Assembly (NCBI RefSeq): GCF_028369295.1 | Contig: NZ_JAQMYP010000050.1 | Coordinates: 1-64,000, forward strand | DNA: 64,000 bases | Direction of reading: 5' to 3' | Origin: Streptomyces sp. HD | GTDB taxonomy: Bacteria > Actinomycetota > Actinomycetes > Streptomycetales > Streptomycetaceae | Part shown: piece after piece, positions 51,102 to 59,221 of the stretch | How the letters are laid out: every line of letters begins with the position of its first letter | Position numbering within the stretch: the first letter of the stretch is position 1 | The notes under the pieces: model-generated | What the model was told of the DNA's origin: nothing | Seen by the model: the letters and a program-made list of their open reading frames with translations, nothing else | The model's database searches: none | Made by a program: the position numbers and the translations under genes

Positions 51102-52445
51102 ATGGCGTACCGCGCGGACGTCGAATTCCTCGACGCGTCGAACCCTCGGCTGATCGAACGGACCGCAGCCGAGTACGGCCGCCTCCACACCCTCCTGGCC
51201 TCCTGCGAAGACGACTTCCGCAAAGCCGGCAAGGTCGAATGGGAGAGCGAGCACCGGGAGCGCTACACCAAGCGGCTGAGGGAAGCACTCGACCTGGCGG
51301 AACACCTCTCGGCAGCCTTCGGCCGGGTACGCAGGGCGCTGGACGACTACGCCACGGCCGTCGAGCAGGCCAAGGGCCACTTCGAGAGCGGACAGACCAC
51401 GGAAGGCCGCCTGGCCGAGGTGATGTCCCGCGAAGCCGACCCGATCACTCCCACGGCACGCGCCGCGGAACCCCTGCACCAGTGGGAAGACCTGCGGTCC
51501 ACGACCGGCTTCCTCGACTGGGCGGCAGAGCTCACCGCCGACGTGGACGCGATCCGCGAAGAGGCCGAGCACTACTACGACGCCACCAAGAACCACTACG
51601 GCGACGCCCGGCGTGTGGAGTCCGCGGCCCGGGAGGACTGCGTCCACGAGATACGGGCGGCCCTGCGGTCCCTGCCGGACTTCCGCGGCGGAGCCGGCGA
51701 CTACCCCGCCCTCCTGGTCGACGCGGTGGACGCGTTGCGCCAGGAGGTGAGTGATGCGAGCCACAACCCGATGACCCAGCTTTCCGGTACGGGCATGAAG
51801 GTCGACGCGATGACCGGGGTGCCGGGCGACACCCCGGTCTCACCGGCACTGCGGCGCATCCGGGACAGGCTCACGCATCTGCCTGCCGCGCAGGACCACT
51901 ACCTGTACCTGCCGTCGAACGACGACGACGGCCGCCGAAAGTACATCGCGGGCAACAAGGCGCTGATCAACGACGCGGCGCGCAACTCCGGTCTTCCTCC
52001 GGAGATGTTGGCGGGCATCGCCTGGCAGGAGGTCGAAGGCGACCCTTCCTGGATCGACGACGCCGCCTACGGGGTCCGCCGTCACGTCCCCGGCCTGGGA
52101 GTGGCGGACCAGACCTCCATGGGCCCGATCGCGATCCAGGTACGCCGCTCCGCCGAAGTCCTCGGCTACGACCCGGAACACCTCACCGACGCACAGCGCG
52201 AAGAGGTGGTCAACGCTTCCAAGGACCCCGGCCAGAACATCTACATCGCCTCGGAGTACCTCGCCCAGCTGAAGGCCGAGAGTGAATTCGCCGACGTACC
52301 GCCGGAGCGGATGACCAGAGAGCAGATGCAGGAGCTGGCGGCGCGCTACAACGGCGGCCCCTACTACCGGAGCGACGACGCCCAGGCGTACGGCCGGCGG
52401 TTCGACGAGAACGTGGGGAACGCGAGGCGGGCACTCGAAGGATGA
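51102..52445 (+). CDS. Putative type VII-secreted lysozyme-like effector
   Basis: A 447-aa protein. Residues 1 to about 150 are alpha-helical, with a WXG-like W47 (GKVEWESEHRERY), as in the secretion heads of actinobacterial type VII substrates. A linker follows, then a C-terminal SLT/lysozyme-like fold: MLAGIAWQEVEGD with glutamates E310 and E312 as candidate catalytic residues, TSMGPIAIQVRRSAEVLG, and YNGGPYYR, where the last two echo the GLMQI and YNAG motifs of lytic transglycosylases. It has no signal peptide. It should act on peptidoglycan once exported. ATG 51102 is preferred; it is translationally tied to both neighbours. Confidence 0.6.
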   Translation: MAYRADVEFLDASNPRLIERTAAEYGRLHTLLASCEDDFRKAGKVEWESEHRERYTKRLREALDLAEHLSAAFGRVRRALDDYATAVEQAKGHFESGQTTEGRLAEVMSREADPITPTARAAEPLHQWEDLRSTTGFLDWAAELTADVDAIREEAEHYYDATKNHYGDARRVESAAREDCVHEIRAALRSLPDFRGGAGDYPALLVDAVDALRQEVSDASHNPMTQLSGTGMKVDAMTGVPGDTPVSPALRRIRDRLTHLPAAQDHYLYLPSNDDDGRRKYIAGNKALINDAARNSGLPPEMLAGIAWQEVEGDPSWIDDAAYGVRRHVPGLGVADQTSMGPIAIQVRRSAEVLGYDPEHLTDAQREEVVNASKDPGQNIYIASEYLAQLKAESEFADVPPERMTREQMQELAARYNGGPYYRSDDAQAYGRRFDENVGNARRALEG

Positions 52446-52822
52446 CGGCGCCGCAGGCATCAGGGGCCTCAGGGGCCTCAGGGGCCTCAGGGGCCTCAGG
52501 GGCATCAAGGGTGACGGGGCTATCGGGGGCATCTCGGGTGAAGGGCGTCATGTGCGCGACCCTGCTGGTCATCGGCTACCTCGCGGCGGGAGCCGCCACC
52601 GGCATCGCCTACCTGGCGAACCCGCTCGGCCCCTGGGACCACCAGTCCTTCGACAACATCCGCCTGTTCGGAAAGCTGGGCTTCACCCTGGCCCTGCTCA
52701 CCGCACCGGTCACGATCCTGGCCGTCGCCCGCCGCCGGCTACGGCCGTGGTGGGCTCTTCCGTGCGCGGTGATCACCCTGGCCGCCTGGGCACGCCTCAC
52801 GGTGTTCTTCCCCGCACACTGA
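52442..52822 (+). CDS. Small membrane protein with 9-bp repeat head, possible immunity protein
   Basis: A 126-aa protein. The first 35 residues are a low-complexity Gly-Ala-Ser repeat, followed by three membrane spans (about 38-60, 76-94, 103-122). The ATG at 52442 overlaps the effector-like stop (ATGA). Its position after a predicted wall-degrading effector and its membrane nature make an immunity role possible; nothing in the sequence proves this. Confidence 0.55.
   Translation: MTAPQASGASGASGASGASGASRVTGLSGASRVKGVMCATLLVIGYLAAGAATGIAYLANPLGPWDHQSFDNIRLFGKLGFTLALLTAPVTILAVARRRLRPWWALPCAVITLAAWARLTVFFPAH
52463..52507 (+). repeat. In-frame 9-bp tandem repeat (GGGGCCTCA), five copies
   Basis: GGGGCCTCA is repeated at 52463, 52472, 52481 and 52490, with GGGGCATCA at 52499; each codes for Gly-Ala-Ser in the head of the small membrane protein. 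The array may change length by slippage while keeping the frame. Confidence 0.9.
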
Positions 52823-52834
52823 GGCGGTGCGTGG

Positions 52835-52866
52835 GGCGGTTCGGTCTTGAAGGAGGCCGAACCGCC
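52835..52866 (+). terminator. Terminator hairpin before rpoA
   Basis: GGCGGTTCGG (52835-52844) and CCGAACCGCC (52857-52866) make a perfect 10-bp stem with a 12-base loop just after the membrane-protein stop (52822). It separates that operon from rpoA, which must have its own promoter in the following 60 bp. Confidence 0.7.
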
Positions 52867-52928
52867 CGTACCCTCGTGTTGTCTACGGCGTCACATAGCG
52901 GGCGCCAAACATTGGAGGCAATACTCTC

Positions 52929-53945
52929 GTGCTGATCGCTCAGCGTCCGTCCCTGACCGAAGAGGTCGTCGACGAGTTCCGCTCCCGGTTCGTGATCGAG
53001 CCGCTGGAGCCGGGCTTCGGCTACACCCTCGGCAACTCCCTGCGCCGTACGCTCCTCTCCTCGATCCCCGGCGCTGCTGTCACCAGCATCCGCGTCGACG
53101 GTGTCCTGCACGAGTTCACCACCGTGCCGGGCGTCAAGGAGGACGTCACCGACCTGATCCTCAACATCAAGCAGCTGGTCGTCTCCTCGGAGCACGACGA
53201 GCCGGTCGTGATGTACCTGCGCAAGCAGGGCCCGGGTCTGGTCACCGCCGCCGACATCGCGCCCCCGGCCGGTGTCGAGGTACACAACCCCGACCTGGTC
53301 CTCGCCACGCTCAACGGCAAGGGCAAGCTGGAGATGGAGCTCACGGTCGAGCGCGGCCGTGGTTACGTCTCCGCCGTGCAGAACAAGCAGGTGGGCCAGG
53401 AGATCGGCCGTATCCCGGTCGACTCCATCTACAGCCCTGTGCTGAAGGTCACGTACAAGGTCGAGGCGACCCGTGTCGAGCAGCGCACCGACTTCGACAA
53501 GCTGATCGTCGACGTCGAGACCAAGCAGGCGATGCGTCCGCGTGACGCCATGGCGTCGGCCGGCAAGACCCTGGTCGAGCTGTTCGGTCTCGCCCGCGAG
53601 CTGAACATCGACGCCGAGGGCATCGACATGGGCCCGTCCCCCACGGACGCCGCCCTCGCCGCCGACCTGGCGCTGCCGATCGAGGAGCTGGAACTCACCG
53701 TCCGCTCCTACAACTGCCTCAAGCGCGAGGGCGTCCACTCGGTGGGCGAGCTCCTGGCGCGTTCCGAGGCGGACCTCCTCGACATCCGCAACTTCGGTGC
53801 GAAGTCGATCGACGAGGTCAAGGCGAAGCTGGCCGGTCTGGGCCTCGGCCTCAAGGACAGCCCGCCCGGATTCGACCCGACGGCCGCCGCGTTCGACGCC
53901 GACGACAACGCGGACGCGGGCTTCGTGGAGACCGAGCAGTACTGA
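52929..53945 (+). CDS. rpoA: RNA polymerase alpha subunit, stand-alone copy
   Basis: A 338-aa alpha subunit, complete. The N-terminal dimer/assembly domain (about 1-230) includes FGYTLGNSLRRTLLSSIPGAAV and is close to the usual Streptomyces sequence. The C-terminal DNA/activator-binding domain (about 245-320) has LELTVRSYNCLKREGVHSVGELLARSE and RNFGAKSIDEVKAKLAGLGLGLKD. From memory, a few positions in the C-terminal domain and acidic tail differ from the canonical protein; this needs alignment. GTG 52929 follows TTGGAGGCAA. It is not surrounded by rpsM, rpsK, rpsD or rplQ, unlike the normal alpha operon. It is read alone and ends at the hairpin at 54082. Confidence 0.93.
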   Translation: MLIAQRPSLTEEVVDEFRSRFVIEPLEPGFGYTLGNSLRRTLLSSIPGAAVTSIRVDGVLHEFTTVPGVKEDVTDLILNIKQLVVSSEHDEPVVMYLRKQGPGLVTAADIAPPAGVEVHNPDLVLATLNGKGKLEMELTVERGRGYVSAVQNKQVGQEIGRIPVDSIYSPVLKVTYKVEATRVEQRTDFDKLIVDVETKQAMRPRDAMASAGKTLVELFGLARELNIDAEGIDMGPSPTDAALAADLALPIEELELTVRSYNCLKREGVHSVGELLARSEADLLDIRNFGAKSIDEVKAKLAGLGLGLKDSPPGFDPTAAAFDADDNADAGFVETEQY

Positions 53946-54081
53946 ACCCCGCGCCGGGTCGCGGGGGAGCCGGGACGGCAGGGCGGCCGGCGATGCCCAC
54001 CGTCCAACCGCCCCCGGCTCCTTCCCCGGCTCCGGCTCCGCCAAGGCTCACCGGCGGAGACACAGAACCCGGGGCATGAAA

Positions 54082-54115
54082 CAGCCCCCCTCGGAGATCA
54101 CTCCGAGGGGGGCTG
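54082..54115. terminator. Perfect 15-bp bidirectional terminator
   Basis: CAGCCCCCCTCGGAG (54082-54096) and CTCCGAGGGGGGCTG (54101-54115) pair perfectly over 15 bp with a four-base loop, ATCA. On the minus strand a T-containing run follows. It lies between rpoA and the convergent small secreted protein gene and would stop both. Confidence 0.9.
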
Positions 54116-54144
54116 CGCACTACGTCTGCCGGGACCCGGGGGAG

Positions 54145-54489
54145 CTACCGGCCGAGGACGACGGTGTTGTTGCAGCCCAGAGTGGAGCCGATTCTGGTGG
54201 TCTGCGATCCGGGCGAGCCCGCGCTGTTGGACTGGGTGGTTCCCTGGCCGTTCTGGAACCCGTACTGACCCTGTACGTCGACGTTCTGTTCGGTCGTCGT
54301 GCACGTGGTGCTCTGGCTGATGAGGAGGGTCTTGGTCTCTTTGCCCTTGACCGCCTTGCTGTGCTGCTTGTGCCCGTGTCCCTGCCCGTGCTTGTGTCCG
54401 TGCCCGTCGGCGTAGGCTGCGCCGGTGCTGAGGAAGCCGATGGCGCTGAGGAGGACGGCCACGACGGCGGTCTTGCGAGGCTTGCGCAT
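54145..54489 (-). CDS. Small secreted protein with histidine/glycine-rich stretch
   Basis: A 114-aa protein: signal peptide to about residue 27 (VAVLLSAIGFLSTGAAYA), then a GHGHKHGQGHGHKQH metal-binding-like stretch (about 29-43), then a polar Gln/Ser/Thr-rich part with two cysteines (TTCTTTEQ, LGCNN) that may form a disulfide. Family not recognised; it may bind Zn, Cu or Ni, or be a spore-surface protein. ATG 54489 follows GGAG. It is transcribed alone against rpoA. Confidence 0.75.
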   Translation of the reverse strand: MRKPRKTAVVAVLLSAIGFLSTGAAYADGHGHKHGQGHGHKQHSKAVKGKETKTLLISQSTTCTTTEQNVDVQGQYGFQNGQGTTQSNSAGSPGSQTTRIGSTLGCNNTVVLGR

Positions 54490-54896
54490 GTCTTCTCCGA
54501 GCGTTGAAGCGGACTACGCGTACGCGATCCGCCACGTCATAAGGTGACGAGAGGTTAATGTGCAAATGCCCGAGATATGCTCGTCGGCACGCCGGATCGT
54601 CTGACCGGCGGGCAGGGCTGTCGGCCCCATGGCCGGCCCAAGTCCCTTGTGTGGCCAAGGCGTCACGAAGTCGAACCCGGGAATAGGCGTTCCGCGCAGA
54701 ACCACCCGTGTGGCCGCGCGACGAACGCGAGGAGGCCCAGGCTCTTCGCCACTGCCCCAGGGCGCCGACGAAACTCCCGTGCGGCTTGGACGAGTTCGTT
54801 CCGCAGGGGCACCTTCCTGGCAAGGCGTCAATTGCTCACACCCGGCGTGGCGGTGGCGCTGCCTGATCACGCGGCCCGACGGGGCATACTCAGGCC

Positions 54897-55098
54897 TGAC
54901 CCCGAAGTTCAGCTCCTGGTCCGTGCGCGGCAGCTTCCGGGTCCTGGTCGACCACCCCCGGACATGACGGCCGTGGGCGAGGCCGCGAACGGAGCGGAGG
55001 CCGTCGAACTCGCCCGCCGCGAACAGCCGGACGTCGTGCTGATGGACATACGCCTGCCCGACCTCGACGGCATTGAGGCGACCCGGCAGATCTGCTCC
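54897..55098 (+). pseudogene. Response-regulator receiver domain remnant
   Basis: The frame from about 54960 reads DMTAVGEAANGAEAVELAR ... QPDVVLMDIRLPDLDGIEATRQI, a clear NarL-type receiver core with the phospho-acceptor aspartate. The preceding SFRVLVD part lies in another frame and no start is present. After GIEATRQI the similarity stops and antisense ArsR-like sequence begins. At least one frameshift and both ends are missing. Confidence 0.75.
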
Positions 55099-55099
55099 G

Positions 55100-55200
55100 G
55101 CTCCACCAGCACATGGAGACTCAGTACGGCTTCCATCGTCGGCGTAGGCGAACCCCACCCGTTCCGCACCGCCGGCCGGGACCCGGAACACGATCGTCAT
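55100..55200 (-). pseudogene. ArsR/DUF5937-type regulator N-terminal remnant
   Basis: On the minus strand ATG 55200 starts MTIVFRVPAGGAERVGFAYA, and a shifted frame continues TMEAVLSLHVLVEPEQ, matching the start of DUF5937-type ArsR regulators (compare VLSPFAETFAALRLLHSA at 40036-41061). A one-base slip separates the parts, and the rest of the gene is lost where the receiver remnant begins. Confidence 0.6.
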
Positions 55201-55206
55201 GACCCG

Positions 55207-55450
55207 TCATCCTTGCCTCACGGCATCCGCGACGGGAGCCGCGCCGCGTTCTCGGCCTTCGGCCCACACCGATGTCGTGAGCGTGGGCAGGACGGCGTCG
55301 GCGCGCTGCTTCAGCATCGCGTTGAGCTGTTCCTCCTTCTCGCGCAGGTACGTCATGTCGCCGGGCACGATGGGTAGTTCGCGGCCGCGCTCGTCGACGT
55401 CGGAGGGCAGGATCGCGGGGTAGCCGACGACGTGGACCTCTGCCTCGGGG
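55207..55450 (-). pseudogene. SGNH/GDSL lipase fragment
   Basis: The minus-strand frame reads AEVHVVGYPAILPSDVDERGRELPIVPGDMTYLREKEEQLNAMLKQRA, a central piece of secreted SGNH lipases (the VVGYP strand and the PGD...LN helix). The GDS nucleophile block, the terminal histidine and the signal peptide are absent. It is adjacent to the ArsR remnant start. Confidence 0.6.
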
Positions 55451-56150
55451 CATGTCGTTTTGCGACTCGGCCGGGCTGAACGTGCTGACTCGGGTCTTTT
55501 GGCAGCGATTGCCGCACCCAGTCCCCCTGCCGCCCTCAAGGTTGAGGCTCGGTCAGAGCAGCGGCGACGGAGAGGCCGCGTAGGCCGAGCCCTGAGCGTG
55601 TGACCGCGTCGTCCCGAAGCGCCTTGGGTGAGTGTTGGGGCTCGGCCGCTCTACCTCTCACCTGCGGTGATGGCCGTTGGCGTTCACCTGTGTCCGACGC
55701 AGTTCGCCGGTCTTGTGCCACTCGGTGGACACGCGCATAAGAGGTAGGTTTGGATCAAGTTCGGCAGTGCTCTGCCGAGGACATGCATGCCGGGCTGGAG
55801 CACGGGGGAGTCTGACCAACTCGCCCGTCCAGCCGCGGCTCGCGGAACGGGGGAACCATGACCAGGTACCAGTGCGTGCCCGCTGCGGCGGGCGTGGTTG
55901 CCGGCGGCGCCGCGCTTCGATCAAAACGGATCGGATGACCAGGGAACCAAGCTGTCCCTGAAGCAACGGCTGGAACGGCGCAGTCGTCGCGGCCGCGACC
56001 GCACGAAGCGGCTGCCGCTGCCGCGGACCCAGCTACCACCGTGCCCGCAGTCGGGATTGCCGGCGCGAGTCCGGCGTATGCCGAGCCGACTGGGCGGCCG
56101 TCCGTGAAGGACCCCCAGCATGCCAAGAGCTCCATACATGTCGAGGAAAC

Positions 56151-58061
56151 ATGCACATAAGTCGAATACATAAGCTACTGATGTCAGCCGGTGCGCTCAT
56201 CCTGGCAACTGCCACGCCCGCCATCGCGGACACCCCTCCCCCGACTGCCCCTTCCACCGGCCCTGCGTCCTCCATGCCGTCCGATCCCTCCGCACCCTCC
56301 ACGTCGGCGACACCCACCCCCTCCGCACCCTCTACGCCCGCACCCTCCGCCGCCGACGATGCGGTCGAAGCCGACCAGTGGACGAGCGAAGCGGCCGAGG
56401 AGTTCTGGACACCCGAGCGGATGGCCGCGGCCACACCGGACTCGCCCCGCCCCGAGGCTCCCGCCGACTGGAAGCCCGCCGCACGCCGGTCGGCCGCGGC
56501 AGCCGCCAAGGACGGCCACTACTTCGGAGGCGTCCCCACCGTCGGCACCTTCTTCCACTACACAAGGGACCCCGCCACCGACAAACTGGAAGGGCGTTTC
56601 TGCTCGGCCAGTGTCATCGACAGCCCGCAGGGCAACGTCATCCTGACCGCCGCACACTGCTCGGGCGGCAGCAAGGGCATGTTCGTACCCCGCTACGACG
56701 GCGCGGCGACGAACCCCGCCCCCTACGGCCGGTTCCCGGTGCAGAAGTGGATCCGCGACTCCCGCTGGTACAGGGTGGGCGACAACCCCACCCGTGACGC
56801 CTACTCCGACCTGGACTACGCCTTCGCCCGGGTAGGCACCAACAGCAGCAACCTCAGCCTGCAGAAGGCTGTCGGCGCCGCCCTCAAGCTCGGCCAGGTG
56901 AACGGCGACTACAGCCAGACCGTGACCGTGGTGGGCTACCCGGGAAGCCACAACCCGAAGAACCGGCCGATCATCTGCCCCGGCGTCACGACCCGGCAGC
57001 TTCCCGGCTACCGGCAGATGCGCATGGAGTGCGGCGGTTTCTACGGAGGCACCTCCGGAAGCCCCTGGATCACCGGCCTGAACACCACAACCGGCAGCGG
57101 AACCGTGGTCGGCAACCTCGGCGGCTACTACGGCGGCGGCCTGGAGAACGACAGCGACCGCATCTCCTTCGCCGTCACCTACGACGAGCGTGCCCTGGAG
57201 ATCTACGCCGCCGCGAAGAACGACACCGAACTGCGGAAGTACCCGCGCGGCTACAGCATGTACCCCACCGGCGGCGGCCTGTGGACCAAAGCCAAGAAGA
57301 TGGCCTCCGGTGACTACAACGGCGACGGCAAGACCGACATGATCGTGGTCTGGGTGGACGGCGAGGTCACCCTCTACGCCGGCGACGGCAAGGGCGGCTT
57401 CTCCGGCGAGAAGGGGATCACGAAGTCCGACACCTGGAAGAACGCCAAGGTCATCGCCGGAGGCGACTTCAACGGCAGCGACTCCTCCGACCTCGTCGTG
57501 GTCTGGGTGGACGGCGAAGTCACCCTCTACACCGGCGACGGCAAAGGCGGATTCGCCAAGGAGACGCAGCTCCAGAAGCCCAACGGCACCTGGCGGAACG
57601 CCATCCAGATCACGGCCGGACGCTACAGCGACAACAAGTGGACCGACGACCTCATGGTCCGCTGGGGCGACGGGGAACTCTCCCTCTACACCGACGTCGA
57701 CGGCCGGGGCCTCCTCCACGAGCACAAGCTCAAGGACCCCAATGACACCTGGAAGCACGCCACGATCCTCACCGCCGGCAACTTCACCGGCGGCGCCAAG
57801 TGGGACGTGGTAGTGCGCTGGTCGGACGGCGAGCTCTCGCTCTACCGCGACGCGGGCCCCTCCGGTGTGGGAACGGAAGCCCGGATGTTGTCCTCTAACC
57901 AGCTGTGGACCCACGCCTCTGTCATGACCGCGGGCGCCTACACGCAGGGCGAGCCCAACGACCTGCTCGTGCGTTGGTCGGACGGTGAGACCACGCTCTA
58001 CACCGACACCTCCACCACCCTCGGCCGTGAGCACATACTCGTGCCGCCCAAGGCAGGCTGA
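56151..58061 (+). CDS. Secreted trypsin-like serine protease with VCBS/FG-GAP repeats
   Basis: A 636-aa protein: signal peptide (about 1-26), a Pro/Ser/Thr-rich spacer and a propeptide-like region to about residue 120, then a chymotrypsin-fold protease with H169 (LTAAHCSGG), D222 (SDLDYAFARV) and S302 (GGTSGSPW), then about five VCBS-like repeats (about 375-620), with calcium-binding patterns such as SGDYNGDGKTD. It should be exported and degrade protein outside the cell; the repeats probably form a propeller for substrate or wall binding. ATG 56151 follows GAGGAAAC. It is followed at 30 bp by a small membrane-anchored secreted protein gene. Confidence 0.9.
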   Translation: MHISRIHKLLMSAGALILATATPAIADTPPPTAPSTGPASSMPSDPSAPSTSATPTPSAPSTPAPSAADDAVEADQWTSEAAEEFWTPERMAAATPDSPRPEAPADWKPAARRSAAAAAKDGHYFGGVPTVGTFFHYTRDPATDKLEGRFCSASVIDSPQGNVILTAAHCSGGSKGMFVPRYDGAATNPAPYGRFPVQKWIRDSRWYRVGDNPTRDAYSDLDYAFARVGTNSSNLSLQKAVGAALKLGQVNGDYSQTVTVVGYPGSHNPKNRPIICPGVTTRQLPGYRQMRMECGGFYGGTSGSPWITGLNTTTGSGTVVGNLGGYYGGGLENDSDRISFAVTYDERALEIYAAAKNDTELRKYPRGYSMYPTGGGLWTKAKKMASGDYNGDGKTDMIVVWVDGEVTLYAGDGKGGFSGEKGITKSDTWKNAKVIAGGDFNGSDSSDLVVVWVDGEVTLYTGDGKGGFAKETQLQKPNGTWRNAIQITAGRYSDNKWTDDLMVRWGDGELSLYTDVDGRGLLHEHKLKDPNDTWKHATILTAGNFTGGAKWDVVVRWSDGELSLYRDAGPSGVGTEARMLSSNQLWTHASVMTAGAYTQGEPNDLLVRWSDGETTLYTDTSTTLGREHILVPPKAG

Positions 58062-58091
58062 CCCCCCTCTCAGGAAGGCGAGGTACGCGCG

Positions 58092-58643
58092 ATGTACCTG
58101 CGCGCTGCAGCGACCGCTCTAACCGCGACCATCATCGGCCTCACGGCCTCTCACACAGCCTCGGCGGCGGACGGTCCGGGCCTGAGCATCAGCATCCGCG
58201 CAAGCGACAGCGACAGCACCGGGGACGGCCCCCTTCAGCAGGGTGCGCCCGTCGTGGTCACGTCCGACGTCGACCTGACCTCCCTGGCCGCGGACGGCAA
58301 CGGCAGCTTCACCGTGAAGTCTCCGGCGTTCACCAAGGATGTGACCGTGGAGATGCGGAAGAACAGCTTCGGGGAGGGCACCGGCACCATCAGCTGCGAC
58401 ATAGGGCCGGGAAGCTACCCGGTCGACATCGCCGGGCAGCACCAGAAGTCCGAAGCGATCGGCAACCGGGGTCACCTGACCATCAAGGTCGAGGACGACA
58501 AGGACCACTACTGCGAGCAGGCGGCCGGTACCTTCAGCCCCACCGGGACCGGCACCGTTGCGGCAGTCGGCGCCGGCGGCGCGACAGTACTCGCCGCCAT
58601 CGGCTACACCGCCGTACGCCGCCGGAGGACCAGGAACACCTGA
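58092..58643 (+). CDS. Secreted, C-terminally membrane-anchored protein
   Basis: A 183-aa protein with a signal peptide (cleavage near SHTASA-AD, about residue 26), a beta-rich outer domain (SFTVKSPAFTKDVTVEMRK, IKVEDDKDHYCEQA with two cysteines), and a C-terminal membrane span followed by a basic stop (AVRRRRTRNT). There is no LPXTG, so simple membrane anchoring is likely. It is in an operon with the protease, 30 bp apart, and may be its partner or inhibitor. Family not recognised. Confidence 0.78.
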   Translation: MYLRAAATALTATIIGLTASHTASAADGPGLSISIRASDSDSTGDGPLQQGAPVVVTSDVDLTSLAADGNGSFTVKSPAFTKDVTVEMRKNSFGEGTGTISCDIGPGSYPVDIAGQHQKSEAIGNRGHLTIKVEDDKDHYCEQAAGTFSPTGTGTVAAVGAGGATVLAAIGYTAVRRRRTRNT

Positions 58644-58655
58644 CCCGGCAGTAGC

Positions 58656-58685
58656 GGGGGCCGCCGTCACCGCACGGCGGCCTCC
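58656..58685 (+). terminator. Terminator hairpin after the protease operon
   Basis: GGGGGCCGCCG (58656-58666) pairs with CGGCGGCCTCC (58675-58685) over 11 bp with one G:U pair and an eight-base loop, 12 bases after the stop at 58643. Confidence 0.65.
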
Positions 58686-58832
58686 ACCACAGAACCCACC
58701 ACCAGGCCCCGCCTTCACCTCCCGGCCGATCCGCACGCCTGAACTCTCGTGCCGGTGGATGTTGTCCGACGAGGGCATGAGTTGCTCGGGGGAGTCGGCG
58801 AGTGGTCGTCGTGAGGCACGGGCGGCGTCTGG

Positions 58833-58970
58833 TCAGACTTTCTCGACTCGCACGGAGTGTCCTGCGACGAGTTGGTTCATGTCGTCGGTGTCGGAGGCGA
58901 AGACGGTTGCCTGAGCTCCCTGCGCGGCTTCCCGCCCGGTCACAGCTGCCAGGATGGCGGCGATGGCTTA
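58833..58970 (-). pseudogene. PIN-like domain C-terminal remnant
   Basis: The minus strand reads ILAAVTGREAAQG, then AQATVFASDTDDMNQLVAGHSVRVEKV, ending at a TGA at 58833. This resembles the last strand and acidic (SDxDD) site of PIN-domain toxins. The 5' part is absent, cut at the inverted-repeat element beginning at 58971. It is short, so the family call is tentative. Confidence 0.4.
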
Positions 58971-59112
58971 AAGGCTGTTGCAGAACGACGATCACAGTAG
59001 GATCCGGCCACCCGCGGCAAGATCAACTGCCCGATTGTGCGCCGATTTCCACCGTCCTGACGGGGCCTTCGAAGCAGCTTTCTGGAGATCGGTCCGAGTT
59101 CTGCAACACCCC
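58971..59112. mobile_element. 140-bp element with inverted-repeat ends (MITE or internally deleted IS5-like)
   Basis: Left end GGCTGTTGCAGAAC (58973-58986) and right end GTTCTGCAACACC (59098-59110) are inverted copies; 10 bp, GTTGCAGAAC, are perfect and outer bases mostly match. The GTTGCAGAAC-type end is common in Streptomyces IS5-family elements. Flanks carry TA-containing sequence that could be a short target duplication. The 140-bp core has no transposase. The remaining gap from 58644 to 59221 (578 bp) otherwise holds only the terminator and PIN remnant. Confidence 0.6.
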
Positions 59113-59221
59113 CTAGCGCCCTCTCAGACGATCACACACCCGACAACGTGACAACGCCGTGCGCAGGGCGACAGGCATGCCAGCCGGTGAACGGCACTGG
59201 AACGTGCCGTCCCCGACGCCA

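Larger units (their letters stand above)
54490..56150. other. 1.66 kb without an intact gene: gene-remnant region
   Basis: Between the His-rich secreted protein and the protease gene I find only fragments: a receiver-domain piece, an ArsR piece and an SGNH-lipase piece (listed separately). A further coding-like minus-strand fragment at about 55677-55770 reads RVSTEWHKTGELRRTQVN; I cannot place it. Upstream of 54490 and downstream of about 55800 there is only ordinary promoter-like sequence, ending in the leader of the protease gene. Confidence 0.7.
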
